Below the pieces are notes generated by a model. It had not been told where the DNA came from, searched no databases, and saw nothing but the letters and a program-made list of their open reading frames with translations. From positions 1 to 64,000 of the forward strand of contig JBBHKE010000996.1 of the NCBI GenBank assembly GCA_037447655.1: a stretch of DNA of 64,000 nt. Reading direction: 5' to 3'. The stretch comes from Zygnema cylindricum. Lineage: Eukaryota; Streptophyta; Zygnematophyceae; Zygnematales; Zygnemataceae. The position numbers and the translations under genes are program-made. Below are positions 24,301 through 36,344 of this stretch, piece by piece; position 1 is the stretch's first letter; each line of letters begins with the position of its first letter.

Positions 24301-27300
24301 AACGGTCGAAAATCTTATATTAATTCAGCTCCTATCTCCATCGACAATCTCATGATGGTGCGTTTAATCAGTACTCTTTCATAACAGCTGATTACAGTTC
24401 AAGAAGCTATGGATTCAAGAACGGTTTCACTTGACCTGTCAGAACTGTCAAAATCATGTATCAGGAATATTCTTTGAACTATCGCTGCTTGCTTTGGCTA
24501 CCTTTTGTTCTTCTTTCTTTGGGGTTTAACAATATCTGATTCTGGGTTTACTTGTTGCCCTGGATTATGTTTTTTTTCGCAGCTTGTTGTTGTCATTGTG
24601 GAGCGAGATAGCCTTATTGGTCATATTGACAGTGTTCGGAAAAAGGTGCTGATCATCGAGTCGGTATGCGCCATTACAGTTCTTGTACTGGGGTGGGCTG
24701 TCATTATTTTTGTGACGTTCTATGTTTCTATGCGCATGAGGCCGAAGGAAGAGCTTTTGCGACAGCAAGAAGAAACGCAGAGAGCGCAGGCCGCCTCAGA
24801 AGTCAAGAGCCAGTTTTTGGCAAATATTTCCCACGATTTGCGTACTCCCATGGCTGGGTGCGTCTCCCTAGACTTCACCACACTTATTTTTACGCTGGGC
24901 TGGTCGTTGTTGTTTGTTTTAAGTGACACTCGGCAGGTACCAGCTGATGGGATTGCTGTTTTCATGCAACTGAATATTGATAGATGTTGTTCTTCTGTTT
25001 TTTGGCGGGAGGATTTTGCAGAATTCTCGGACTGCTTGACATTATGTTATGTGACCGTTTGACAGCGGAGCAGGAGGCCAATTTGCGCCAAATGAAATCT
25101 TGCGCCGCATCGCTTCTGGGACTTCTCAACAACCTGCTAGACCTTGCTAAGGTACATATTTGGTAACATGCTGGGTTTGTATTGCTGGCAGTCCTTGTTT
25201 TGCTACACCGTGAATTGCTATCAGCATTAATAACACTAACTTCCTGTTTTTATGACCTCTGAACACAAAATAGCTTTAACTTCTTAACTCTAATTTGGTA
25301 ACTGATTGAAATTCGTCCACGTGGCTCAAATCTAAATTGGAATCAATAACAAGAATAACCATCGCTACATATTTCTTAAGGCGAATGATGATTCACGATG
25401 GGCTATTCTCTTTCAGGAGTTGTAACAGTTACCAGGTTTGGCATGTGGTTATACAACAGGTTGAAGCTGGCAAGATGCAGCTGGAGGTGCTGGAATTTGA
25501 TATTGTGGGAGAACTCGAGTCACTGGTGGACATGTTTAGTGTCCAAGGTTTAAGCAATGGCACTGAAATTGCTCTAGATCTTTCTGACGACATAGAACGC
25601 ACAGTCAAAGGCGATCCTTCACGTGTTCGCCAGGTGAGCTCTACGGCACCGTCAGTCCAGTCTTGATCTGTATATATGTGCTAGCAATGTGATGCTGTTG
25701 TAAATGTCTCGGTTTCTTCTTGCTACTTAAGACATATTGAGATATTGGTAAACGATTACTATACTCATATTCCTACTATTACTAATATAGTATTAGTATT
25801 TGCCACTGTTTTACTTTACGTAGTAGTGTTATATAGTAATACTTACTAAATTTAGTTTAGTGCAGTAAACTAATACTAGTACTAATACTAGTACTAATAC
25901 TGTGCAGGTTTTTGCCAACCTTCTGAGCAATGCCTGCAAGTTCACCAAAGAAGGCCACGTGTTGGTTCGTGGTTGGATGCAACGCAGCCCTCCCCTCCAC
26001 CTTGTGGACAGGTAAAGTCAATTCTATCGTGTTTACAGGTAAATTCACGTTCTATTGTGTTAACAGACAATTTCACATTCTATTTTGTTTACAGGTAAAT
26101 TCAAAGTATATTGTGTCTAATGTCCCATAAAGCTATCCGCATCAGGCTTTGTTACTGTTGGATCTTATTTACCAAATGTGCATAGGAGCTATACCTTTTG
26201 GGTTGAAGAGGTACACACCTTTTGGGTTTTACCTTTTATACCTTTTTCACCCATGAAGACTGTAATATATTTGAGTCTTTGTGAACACAAAAATGCAGAA
26301 CACCGCGTCACGTGGAAGAATTTCGAGAATCCGACGGTAAACGACGCATTACATACATATTTGAAGTGGATGACACAGGTCCAGGAATTCCGCCTCATAA
26401 ACGCGAGCTAGTGTTTGAGAAGTTTCAGCAGGCTGACCTTTCCACAACTCGCACACACGGGGGAACTGGTAAGCTCCTTCTTTTTACTTTTTTCTATTCA
26501 ATCGGTTGTGATGAGATTGCTAACGACTTTGTCGGTTTGGCTTCGTTAAGCTCAAAACTTTACGGTATTTACTGTTTGGATTAGACTGGGTTGTTATTCT
26601 GAGCCTCTTTATGGAAAATTTTCATATTGCTCTATTGTTCGACTTGTCTCCCACTTCCAGTTGAATCTCAAAACTTCCGAGGTATTATGGCCTTGGCGAA
26701 GTACAACTGTTTGTTTGCATTTGCCATTACCTTTGTCTATTATGATTGCCATGCGACCATGCCCTGATGTAAAATGTGTTTTAATGCAGGTTTGGGGCTC
26801 GGAATCGTGCGATCGCTGGTATGATCTTTTCCTTTTACTCTTAGCAACAAAGGCATTTGAATGTGGACATGGCATGTATTCACAGTTCCCCCGTTGATGT
26901 CTTGCTCTATTATTTTCTGTTCAGAATGCCACTCGTGACGTGTTTTGGTGACAATGTTGTAATTATTGGCGCTCTTTTTTCCTGTTGGGCATATGCAGGT
27001 GAAGCTCATGGGAGGCGTCATTGCCGTCGTCGACAAGGACGGGCCTGGGGCGTGTTTTCGGTTCGATCTTACATTTGAATGTCTCGACCAGACGTCAAAG
27101 TGGAAAAACTCGATAATTTCGCAGCCGGAGTTCGCGTCGATCGGATCCGGATCGGCAGATATCGATCAAAATCGGCTCATCTTTTTTCTTTCTTTTTTTT
27201 TGTGAATATTTGAAAGGTTGGAAGTCTGCTCTTTTCTTTGCACTAGCCAATTTTTTGCTCACAAGATCCACCAGTCAGAAAGCAAACCATGTTTACAGTG

Positions 27301-30300
27301 TTTCTTTTCACGTATTATGATGTTTCACTGTCTTAAAGGCAGGAAAGCCACAGCATCAGAATTTTAAAGTGTTCCTTGGTTTATAGTCCTTGGCTGTAAG
27401 TGACACTTTCCTGTCCCTCTCGCCTCTCTTGCAGGTTTTATTAGCAATGAAAGACTCTTCTGCAGGAGCAGTTATTGCCACAGGATGGATGGAACGCCGC
27501 GGTTTACATGTGTGGCGTGTAACTCAATGGGAGGACATTCTCTCAGCTGTCAGTAGCATGGTTGCCCACAGGGCCAATGGTACGAGAGGGAGCCGCTCTC
27601 TCATTGGTTTTTCAGCACCACTGGATAGGAAGCCTTCAAGAGGGACAGGTGTCATGAGTGCCTTTTCAGGACCTTTACTTCATAGCGGGAATTCTCGGCA
27701 ACCAGCAGCACCAGACTCGCCCCGTGGAATTGGACAGCTGTCAAGATTTGGGGCATCTCATGAAGAGCCCGTGCTTCGGTCTCCAGGTCTTTTGTCTGAA
27801 GACATGGGGGAACCACCACGGCTCATTTTAGCGATTATTGATGCTTCTCTTATTCCAAACCCGTTCCAATTCCTTGCCGAGGAGCTACATATATTCCGAG
27901 CCAGGTGAGCAATTACTGCAGAGAAGTACTCCATGAATCACTATGAGAGTCAAGAAATTATCAGCATGGGGTTTATATCAGTGTTATCAACTAAAATTGA
28001 TTTCCAAATGACGTGGCTGGTTTTGGACCGTTCAAAGAAAGGAGCAATCAGACATGAGTGAAACATATGATGTACATTAGAACTCTTGATCACCTTAGAA
28101 TTTTGGAAGCTAGCCTTCTAGGATTTAAATGAAAGCAGAGTCTACTCTTATGCGGACTTGAATGAATCCTGTGAGGACACTCGAATGGAGTGATACATAT
28201 TTTGAATTGAAACCTGCTCGAATGGGATACAACGTCAGTGTCTTATCCTGTTGATAATTGCTTACTATGTCTATGATTATCCTGTATCGTAGCTTAGTTA
28301 CTTAGTATAGGGCACTATGCATGACTTTGTCATGAAAGTACAAGTCCATCATGGGGTTTTACCTTTGGAGGTATCCCACCGACATCATACAGCATGCTGA
28401 AACCTCATAACCCAATCTACATTTTTAATCCACTATTTTTTATTTATTTTTAATTTTACGTACATTTAATTTCTAGAAAATTCCACCTGTATTTTCATTG
28501 TATCGAGTGTAGCATCCCTTTCTTGCTGCCTGTATCAGTTATATCGTCAGAGGTTGTCAGGATACACATCACTAGAGTAATGTGTCTCTGGTAACTCTTT
28601 GTTGGCCCCTTTAAACCAAGGTTTGCATGGCAGAAACGACATTAACCGGATGGAAAATATTTAAACCAGCATGTTAGGCTTTTTTCTTGATGAAATTTTT
28701 CACTGCTTACGTGTTTCAGTACCTCCTCTAAGAATTATAAGTAAAGTTCTGTGTTAGTTCCACCTTTTTTTTTGTGGTATTTGATAAATCGAACATTGGC
28801 TAAGCTGGGGTTGATGATCTCTGATTATCAGTGCTACAAGTAAATTGAAATTCACCCTCGGCGATGTTATGATAGGGAAAGCACAAAATCTATACAAAAA
28901 CGGGTCCCATTCGAACAAGTGATGAACATTATCTATGCTAAAAATGTATGTAACGTATGAATAACGAATATAGTATGAATTGTATGAAATATGTCAATGC
29001 GTACAAATTTCAATACTAAACAAAATGTTGCACGAACAAGTCGGAAGCTAACTTTGCCCGTTGGCCTTGTTTAGTTCCCTTTTTAACGTAAAACTGACCC
29101 TGATTGCTCACTGCAAATTTTTGTTGCGGTAGAATCAATTTTTAATTTTCAGAAAGCAGGTTTAAGTAGTAAGGATTGCCTTTGAACTGTAGATCAAGGT
29201 GATCGACAGCATTCCTGGTGAATATATCTTTGTGTTTTACCTTGTAGAAGTTTGATTTTTCGTAAATTAATTAGTTGTGTTACAGGTTTTGTCGAGACGA
29301 TTCCGTTGATACCTTTTGCACTTTAATTCTTTGTCTTCATTCCGTACAAAAAGCGTAAGATTTGTATTTTATTCGTACTAATCAGTTGTATGAATGGAAA
29401 CTCGTACCATATGTTTTTGTTCATACATAGAAAAATACATATCATGGGTTTTTTCAATTTTGTTGAAAATTTGAGCTAGGACGACTTGATGGACCAGCAA
29501 ATTCTATGCACGAGAGGTCATGGTTCACAATCATTTTTAATCATCCACTGTACAGTACACTTTATCAATAACTCATGCATATCGATTATTGCCGGTTATC
29601 GGTCCATCAGCTAGAAGACTTCAATAACAAGGCTGTTAGGGGTGCTAGTCATAAAGTAAAGATAGTAAAGCTGTGACATTAGTCAAACAATGAATATGGA
29701 AACTTCTGTATAGTTACAGTGGGTCCGTTGTTTCCGCTTTTAGTTTCACGCATTTACCTATGCGGGTCAATGTCATATTGGTCTTTTAATAGAAAGGCTA
29801 TTTCTGTTTTTAATACGTACTAAGACGGATCTTGTCCCAAGCTTTCTCTTCATTATCATTTCGAATATTGGTAGTCACTCCATATTTTCTGTGAATTGTC
29901 TGATCACCAGACAACGACTGTTATATTAAATCAGTTATGTCTCTAACTATTCTTCAACCACGATATTGATTTGCAGTGTATTCGCTTTATGGCTGCTTTC
30001 AGCAAAGTTAGTTATCCAGCCACTAATTATACAAACAAATCACCAGTTTCTCCTGTAACACTTCTCCTGTGTTATCTGTGGCACTCTTGAATGAGAATAA
30101 GTTAGTATGTGCATTCTTTTTTATACTTGGTACAAGTATTTTTTTTTTGAATGTAAAGTTTTTTTGACGAAGCATGGCTCAGTCCTACCGTTAAGTTGTC
30201 ATGAAAATGTAAAGAAGCTGGGGTGTGGGACTGTAATTAAGCACAGATTTACCGTATAGTCGGGTGTCTGTCTGGGCCTGCCTAAAATGTTTGTTCCTGT

Positions 30301-32920
30301 CCAGTAGCAAATCTCTACTTAGGTGATTCCTTGGGAATTCCCCCACTTGTCCAACGCAACACTTCGATCTTATCTGTGATGTAGTGGTAACCTACGGTTT
30401 TCTGTTTTGCAGCCTGCGTTAACCTACAGTTTTCTATTTTGCAGCCTGTGATAACCTTGGTTTTCAACTGCATGGTTTTCTGCTTTGCGGTGCAGGCTCC
30501 AGGCCCAGGGCGTGGTGATCGCGTGGCTGGTGGAGCACAATACAACTGCAGAGACGCGACGTGCGCTGCGACGCTCCGGCTGCGCCGTGGCAAGCAAGCC
30601 TCTCTATGCGTCACGCATGGCTCCACTGCTGGCACTGGCCACCGCCAGGAAGGGCATTCCCCACACGGCAAGCAGCATCGACCCGCCACAGCCTCAAGGA
30701 GGAAGCTTGGCAGAGATGTGGCAGGCAGAAGCGGCACAGGTGGGTTGCAGCAGCTCAATCGTTTATCTTCCTTCGGATTGGGTTTCATCGTGTTTTTATC
30801 GTGGTTGAACCGCTGTGGTACTGAGGTTGAACCGTGGTTGGATTGTGGTTTAGTGTGGTTAATGATGGCATTAGCGGGGTGGGAGGGGAGAATTCTTGGG
30901 GAGAGAAGCTGGCATTCGAAGTTAGGTTAAGCGGCTCCAAGTTTGGGCATCGTTTTCCTTTAAAGTGGCTGCAAGGGTTCTTTCCACTCTGACTTAATAT
31001 AATGGTATTTTCATGTTTCCAGAGTTTTATGCTCCCTGGGCCTGTGGAGGAATCTGAAAATAAGCTAGCAGATCCTGAATTGCTAGGAAGAACAACAGAG
31101 GCTGTCTCTGCAGCCAGAGAGTCACCCTCACCTGCACCTGATCCTGCACCAGAAAGGTCGGATGCGAGACCACCGTTAAGAGTAAAACCGTCTTCAGGAG
31201 CCTCTGGGTTTTCTGGGGAGCGTGACATCACTGCAGCTAGTGCTAGTGTTGGTGGGCCTGACGATGTAGACTCAGCCTCACCTTCTTTCAGATCTGGACC
31301 AGCTGGGGCACAAACGCGTTTGCCAAGTCGGACTCGAAATTTTACTGTCCCAAAGAAGACGGTGAGTTTCTTCCGTTCCCTTACGTGTTTTATCTTGTTT
31401 GATTTGACTGAATGGAAGATACCAATATTACTTTTCCAATTTTGCTGTTATTTTGTCCAGTTCAAGGAAAAAAGGTATGTTTCTTGCAATGTAAAAACTG
31501 TATGGGTCTGATGTGTGCAGATGGGCTCTGGGAGTCCGGATGGCTCATTCGATCTCGCGCTTAAAGGGTTGCATGTCCTAATTGCAGAGGATACACCACT
31601 TTTGAAGAAGGTACGCATTGGTGATGTCTGGTGTGTATATTATACTCGTGACTACTTTTTAAATAACAGCTTTGAATGTCCGTCTGAAATTTATATTTTC
31701 AACTGGTTTTTATTTTTGGCCATAAGGTTCTGCAGTGTGAAGACTTGATGCCACCTAAAAAAGTGTCGTTAAACGATGCTCAGTGTACTGTATAGAAGGT
31801 CGAAATGAAAGAAAAAAAGCTTTTGCTCAAGCAAGGTTGTTGTTTTAAGGCAAGCCAGAGCTTATCCCATTCAGGCTGAAGGCCTTTGTCTGAAACGTCG
31901 CCTCTTGTATGGAGGACAGGTGGCGGTTATTCGCATGCAGAAGCTGGGCTGCACAGTGGTGGCTGTGAGCGATGGAAAAGAAGCGTCAGATTTAGTTTTG
32001 GCTTCCTATAGGACGGCCGTACAGGGGCTTCCTTCCAATGATAAGATGTTTGACGCCATCCTCATGGACTGCCAGGTTTGTTTTTCACTTTAGTTGCTAA
32101 ATATGGATTCTGACTCTGATTCTGGCTTGTTTGTTGTCGTTTAGTCCTTCTTTCGCTCGTTTTAAAACGGCTATCATCGGAGCCCTTGGCGCTTCATTGC
32201 AATAATAGCGGAGGGTGATCTGATGGGTAGATACGGATCATTTTTTTTTTTTTTTTTCGTTTTTGTGAATGATGTTTTATGATATGCTGTAGGAATTTTC
32301 CTATTTCTTCATGTTTAATGGTTCAAAGCAGGCTTATCCAAGATCTCATAAGAACCGTTATTAAAAAACGTGCGACGGTAAATCATCTGAGTACACATGG
32401 ACATGGAAACTGTAAAAGGAGGGCGGACAATTGTGAAAAATGCCCAAAAGTGAAAAACGTGCTTTGTGAAGGTTCCGAACCATGACTTCTTTCGCATGTT
32501 TGGGCCCTTATTTTACTGCAGATGCCTGTTATGGACGGATATGGTGCAACTCAAGCTATTCGAGAGGCAGAGAAAGGCACACCTTTCCATACACCAATCA
32601 TTGCTTTGACAGCTCATGCGATGACGAGTGACGAACGGAAGTGTTTAGATGCCGGGATGGACGCATATTTGACGAAGCCGATCGATCCAGTGCTTATGGC
32701 CTCTACCATCTTGAATTTGGTGAGACCGGGAAAAGACAGTGGGAATGGTGAGGACAGCGGAGAGGATGACGATTTGCTTTCTTTACCTTCAGTGAATGGA
32801 GTCGTTGGAAGTCCTCCAAAGCAGTTAGGCGTAAGTGGGAAAGGTTTGGAAGATCCCGGGAGGTTAGAAAGGAATCAAACCGATTTGCATCCAAAAGAGC
32901 GGTACTTGGGCAAAACTTGA
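19161..32920 (+). CDS. CKI1: CKI1-like hybrid sensor histidine kinase (17 exons)
   Basis: A membrane hybrid histidine kinase of the plant CKI1 group. It autophosphorylates a His, moves the phosphate to its own receiver Asp and feeds HPt proteins and response regulators. My exon model is 19161-19655, 21513-21607, 22270-22432, 23623-24357, 24583-24857, 25022-25151, 25460-25633, 25908-26011, 26299-26468, 26790-26818, 26999-about 27203, 27435-27904, 30496-30739, 31023-31361, 31521-31610, 31920-32075, 32522-32920. This is about 1420 codons, longer than Arabidopsis CKI1 (about 1120), mostly from an N-terminal extension. Phases agree at every junction except exon 11/12, where the donor is unresolved. 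The first donor (GTTATG) is weak. Collinearity with CKI1 through the sensor, the middle region and the receiver separates it from cytokinin (CHASE) receptors. Confidence 0.9.
21168..21475. repeat. (CACATA)n / (CGCATA)n microsatellite
   Basis: About 300 bases of hexanucleotide repeat, mostly ACACAT with later ACGCAT variants, inside intron 1 of the CKI1-like gene and ending about 40 bases before the exon 2 acceptor. Long open frames on both strands here (His/Thr or Cys/Met/Tyr/Val repeats) are artefacts of the hexamer period. Confidence 0.95.
21513..24857 (+). other. CKI1: CKI1-like membrane spans and extracytosolic sensor (exons 2-5)
   Basis: Exon 2 encodes the first transmembrane helix ('[19 protein letters not shown]'). 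Exons 3 and 4 encode the extracytosolic sensor, with many N-x-S/T sites ('NTTNTS', 'NGTKTNGS', 'NNTTG', 'NVSS'). The '[14 protein letters not shown]' stretch aligns with the 'TWYTQTVDQLTGRL' region of CKI1. Exon 5 carries the second helix ('[19 protein letters not shown]') and a coiled linker ('[17 protein letters not shown]') before the H box. No CHASE domain is seen, so cytokinin binding is not expected. Confidence 0.85.
25204..25400 (+). mobile_element. TIR element in CKI1-like intron 6
   Basis: The left end is TACACCGTGAATTGCTATCA and the right end is GAATGATGATTCACGATG, members of the TIR family. It is about 197 bases, lying between the exon 6 donor (25152) and the exon 7 acceptor (25459), so the right end is only about 60 bases from the splice acceptor. 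It is spliced out in the proposed model. Confidence 0.68.
26005..26103 (+). repeat. Short tandem repeat carrying donor-like sites in intron 8
   Basis: Units of about 30 bases ('ttctattgtgttaacaggta' type) repeat roughly three times directly after the exon 8 donor. Two downstream units again contain ACAGGTAAA, resembling the authentic donor at 26012, while the middle one has a diverged ACAGACAA. Confidence 0.6.
27435..31361 (+). other. CKI1: CKI1-like degenerate receiver-like middle region (exons 12-14)
   Basis: Exon 12 starts '[19 protein letters not shown]', with '[14 protein letters not shown]', and later '[15 protein letters not shown]'. Exon 13 has '[20 protein letters not shown]' and '[13 protein letters not shown]'. 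The order beta strand, helix and C-terminal 'KPL' mimics a receiver fold, but acidic-pocket and phosphoacceptor residues are not evident. Arabidopsis CKI1 has the same kind of segment between kinase and receiver. Exon 14 is a low-complexity Ser/Pro/Ala linker. A 2.6 kb intron (27905-30495) separates exons 12 and 13. Confidence 0.75.
31521..32920 (+). other. CKI1: CKI1-like C-terminal receiver domain (exons 15-17)
   Basis: The receiver has the acidic pair in '[12 protein letters not shown]' and the phosphoacceptor Asp in '[16 protein letters not shown]' (codon 32067-32069, just before the exon 16/17 junction). It also has the conserved Thr in 'IIALTAHAM' and the Lys in 'YLTKPID'. After the receiver, about 65 residues of acidic, low-complexity tail run to TGA at 32918-32920. 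All residues needed for phosphotransfer are present. Confidence 0.92.
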
Positions 32921-34814
32921 TGCCTGGTAAACATACCTTTGGATGCCCCATTCAAATAGTTTATGAAGGTTTTGGATATTGTAAGCTACCGATTATCCAT
33001 TTAATATTAAGCAAGTAACCAATGATTCCGATCGGGATCTGCTAGGCAAAAACATAGTTCAAGAAGAGAATAGCCTGTTTCACCTTTAGGCAACTGATTG
33101 TTTCATTAGTTGAAGTACAAAAAGAGCGCTTGTTGTGGTTTGTTTGTAAGGGAGAGGGAACTCCTGTGCAGATTTATGTGTATGCGATAAGGTCTACCAA
33201 ATTTTTAGGCAAAATAGTTGCAGATTGGAACCAACTTACCGCTGTCCTCAATAAATTGCTCGGCTGTACTATAATACGGCGCAGCGCTCATCGGATCCAA
33301 TATGTATGAAGTGGAGAATATCGTCCAGCAACTGTTTTTTTTCCAGAAGATCTTGAATTATTGCTCTGTACTGCGGCTCTTTCTCCTCAAATTTGCCATA
33401 TCAGTTTTTATGTTATTATATGATGACGAGCAGGTAGTGTTTCAACAATCAGCTTTTCACAGCATGAATGTGTTCGGAAAGGTATGCTTCATTTTAAAAG
33501 CCACAGAGGTACATGCAATGAGGTTCTAGAATAATTTTGGACACTTTGGCATGGTATAGGTAAGGGCAAGGAAAACCATGTGCAAGGAAACATGTGAAGC
33601 TGGAGATTCAGTGAAATGCAAGGCTCTATAGGCTGTTCAGGGGATTCTAGCATTGACAGATTTACTGTAGCTAACTCAAGTTTGTTGAATTCCCTGTGAC
33701 GGCGCATGGGGATGTGCCTCTATGATGAACATTGTATTCATCACTTTGTTTAAATACTGGTTTTCCTTTGCCCATTTCAACTGGCTTTTAGTGTTGTGCT
33801 TTTTTGGTTTACCTACTCTCTTGTTTGTTTTTGCCGGTTTGTCAGGGCATTTCTTCGGACAATTTCTTTTCTTGTGTTCCTTGTACCCTGATATCACGTT
33901 ACAAACACGCTGTTTTACTAAAGCTCAATTTTATTTAACAATCTCCAGACATATTGCAGTTTAAGACTCCTAAAAAGAATACCAACTTGCCGTGTGGTCA
34001 TGGCAGTGTCAGAGTCATCATAAAGCAGATGTGATTGGCTAGGAAAACAGTATGTGTGGCTTTGACACCCTCAATGGTTCTTATGTCATGTTTTGAGTGA
34101 AGGGTACCCAGTTTGTTTTAGTGTACTCATCACGGGAGCTTGGACACGCTTTTTTTATATATCAGGCCATTTCCTTGAAATTTAACACAACACAGAATCC
34201 TTGAAAACCTGTTCAGGCTCCCTGTTTTTCAAAAAGATATAGAAATCGTAATGATGATAAAACCCTGAGATATGGTGTGTTCTCTGATAACTAATGAAAT
34301 GTTTTTTCAGCGTGGAAGAAAACATTTTGATCTTCAAATAAATGCAATTGAAATAAACTTATACCACAATGTTTCTAGAATCAGAAATTCTTACAGCAGT
34401 GTTTTCTAAAGCCTCGAATGTAATATGAACGGCTCAATGACAAACCTCGTCCCATAAATACAATAAAATGCCGTCAAAGAAATAAAATAAGCACCGATGT
34501 CAATTAAAATCTCTTAAAAACGAGCAGTTATGTCTATATATTACTAATTTAGATTGACTCAACAATGACTCAGTTTCCTGTCAAATCAAACTAATGACAA
34601 GAAACCATCCCCAAATGCAAAACTTCTCCACATTCACCACAGTAATAACTGATGTAAAAGCACAACCAATCAATCCCAACTTCCTTTGTTCCGCCGATCT
34701 CCTTTTTTGGAAGACAATTCTTTCTTGCCTTTCAACCTCCTCTCGTTTTCTGCTTTTGCTCTGTGTCATGAATAGAACCCGATGAGTCGAAATGACATGG
34801 AAAAACAACTAAGG
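32921..34814. other. 3' flank of the CKI1-like gene, no gene seen
   Basis: Contains the presumed 3' untranslated region and terminator of the histidine kinase gene. AATAAA-like signals occur (for example near 33249 and 34347), but I cannot choose one. Short frames, for example 33302-33529 and 33722-33964, are hydrophobic and AT-driven and match nothing I know. Confidence 0.4.
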
Positions 34815-35029
34815 TTCACCGTCAATCGCTATTAGCGTTAATTCCGTCCAGGTTTTTCTTTGCCCTCTGAACCCAAAATAGTGTCATCGATACTATTTTT
34901 TTTTCTAACAGCTAAAATTCTCTTTGCGGTTCAAAAATCGTCCGTGACATCTTGATCGGAAACATAGCTATCAACACTAAAACAGTCCTCATACTAATTT
35001 TTTCTTAACACTAGTAGCAATTCACGGCA
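34815..35029 (+). mobile_element. TIR element, about 215 bp
   Basis: Begins TTCACCGTCAATCGCTATTAG and ends CTAGTAGCAATTCACGGCAA, inverted versions of the family TIR. The interior has the 'gaacccaaaatagtgtcatc' type of sequence also seen in the copy at 25204-25400 ('gaacacaaaatagctttaac'), which supports a common subfamily. Confidence 0.68.
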
Positions 35030-35272
35030 AACAAAAATGCCAAGTTTTAACCAACCAGTCATTCTGAAACGACAAATAACAAACATTTTTTTTAAAACTT
35101 ATATAAATGCGTTTTTGAAACAACAAACAACAAAAACTTACAGCTTATTTATGCGTTTTATTTTCTTCTCGGATGGAGGTGGAGGCACATAGGCCGCCGC
35201 GTCAATGATAGTCTGCACCAATACTGGCCCAAAACGGTCAAATATTGGACAGAGGGAGGGAGGGAGAGGGAG

Positions 35273-36064
35273 NNNNNNNNNNNNNNNNNNNNNNNNNNNN
35301 NNNNNNNNNNNNNNNNNNNNNNNNNNNNNNNNNNNNNNNNNNNNNNNNNNNNNNNNNNNNNNNNNNNNNNNNNNNNNNNNNNNNNNNNNNNNNNNNNNNN
35401 NNNNNNNNNNNNNNNNNNNNNNNNNNNNNNNNNNNNNNNNNNNNNNNNNNNNNNNNNNNNNNNNNNNNNNNNNNNNNNNNNNNNNNNNNNNNNNNNNNNN
35501 NNNNNNNNNNNNNNNNNNNNNNNNNNNNNNNNNNNNNNNNNNNNNNNNNNNNNNNNNNNNNNNNNNNNNNNNNNNNNNNNNNNNNNNNNNNNNNNNNNNN
35601 NNNNNNNNNNNNNNNNNNNNNNNNNNNNNNNNNNNNNNNNNNNNNNNNNNNNNNNNNNNNNNNNNNNNNNNNNNNNNNNNNNNNNNNNNNNNNNNNNNNN
35701 NNNNNNNNNNNNNNNNNNNNNNNNNNNNNNNNNNNNNNNNNNNNNNNNNNNNNNNNNNNNNNNNNNNNNNNNNNNNNNNNNNNNNNNNNNNNNNNNNNNN
35801 NNNNNNNNNNNNNNNNNNNNNNNNNNNNNNNNNNNNNNNNNNNNNNNNNNNNNNNNNNNNNNNNNNNNNNNNNNNNNNNNNNNNNNNNNNNNNNNNNNNN
35901 NNNNNNNNNNNNNNNNNNNNNNNNNNNNNNNNNNNNNNNNNNNNNNNNNNNNNNNNNNNNNNNNNNNNNNNNNNNNNNNNNNNNNNNNNNNNNNNNNNNN
36001 NNNNNNNNNNNNNNNNNNNNNNNNNNNNNNNNNNNNNNNNNNNNNNNNNNNNNNNNNNNNNNNN
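35273..36064. other. Assembly gap (run of N)
   Basis: About 790 undetermined bases. The left side ends in a purine repeat (gggaggga type), so a low-complexity tract may have caused the gap. The missing 3' exon of the neighbouring minus-strand release-factor-like gene may lie inside. Confidence 0.99.
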
Positions 36065-36344
36065 TAAAACGTTTAGGAAGTTTTGTACCTAGTAAAAAAA
36101 AATTCGCACGAAAGCTTCTAAAAAAATAAAAATACAAGGACTTAACACTCTTTACACTTCAAACTTTATAATTTTCCAAAATCTTCGAAAGCACGCTTAA
36201 AAAAAAATGATCCATGTTTTGAAGGATTTGCAAAATCACAACCCAAGGACAGAAAATTGCAGAAAAGCACAGAAAAAGAACACAAAAAAAGAGGTTTGGA
36301 AAGGGTTGGGAATTGCGGTTAAGACTGTGTCATGATTTGAAGTA

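Larger units (their letters stand above)
24790..27130 (+). other. CKI1: CKI1-like HisKA and HATPase core
   Basis: The H box reads '[15 protein letters not shown]', with the phosphoacceptor His codon at 24832-24834. The dimerisation helix continues in exon 6 ('[13 protein letters not shown]') and exon 7 ('[14 protein letters not shown]'). The N box is '[15 protein letters not shown]' in exon 8. G1 is 'VDDTGPGIP', the F box is '[11 protein letters not shown]', and G2 ('GGTGLGLGIV') crosses the exon 9/10 junction. Exon 10 is only 29 bases. All catalytic boxes look intact. Confidence 0.92.

Noticed and set aside
30315-31231. Minus-strand and alternate-frame ORFs of 100-160 codons
   Set aside because: They overlap CKI1-like exons 13-14, where the plus-strand frame has clear homology and good splice sites; they are shadows.
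19161-32920. Cytokinin receptor (AHK2/3/4-type, CHASE domain)
   Set aside because: The extracytosolic part lacks CHASE features and instead aligns with the CKI1 sensor; the middle region also follows CKI1.
35205-36137. Frames of nearly 300 codons on both strands
   Set aside because: They consist almost entirely of undetermined bases (assembly gap).
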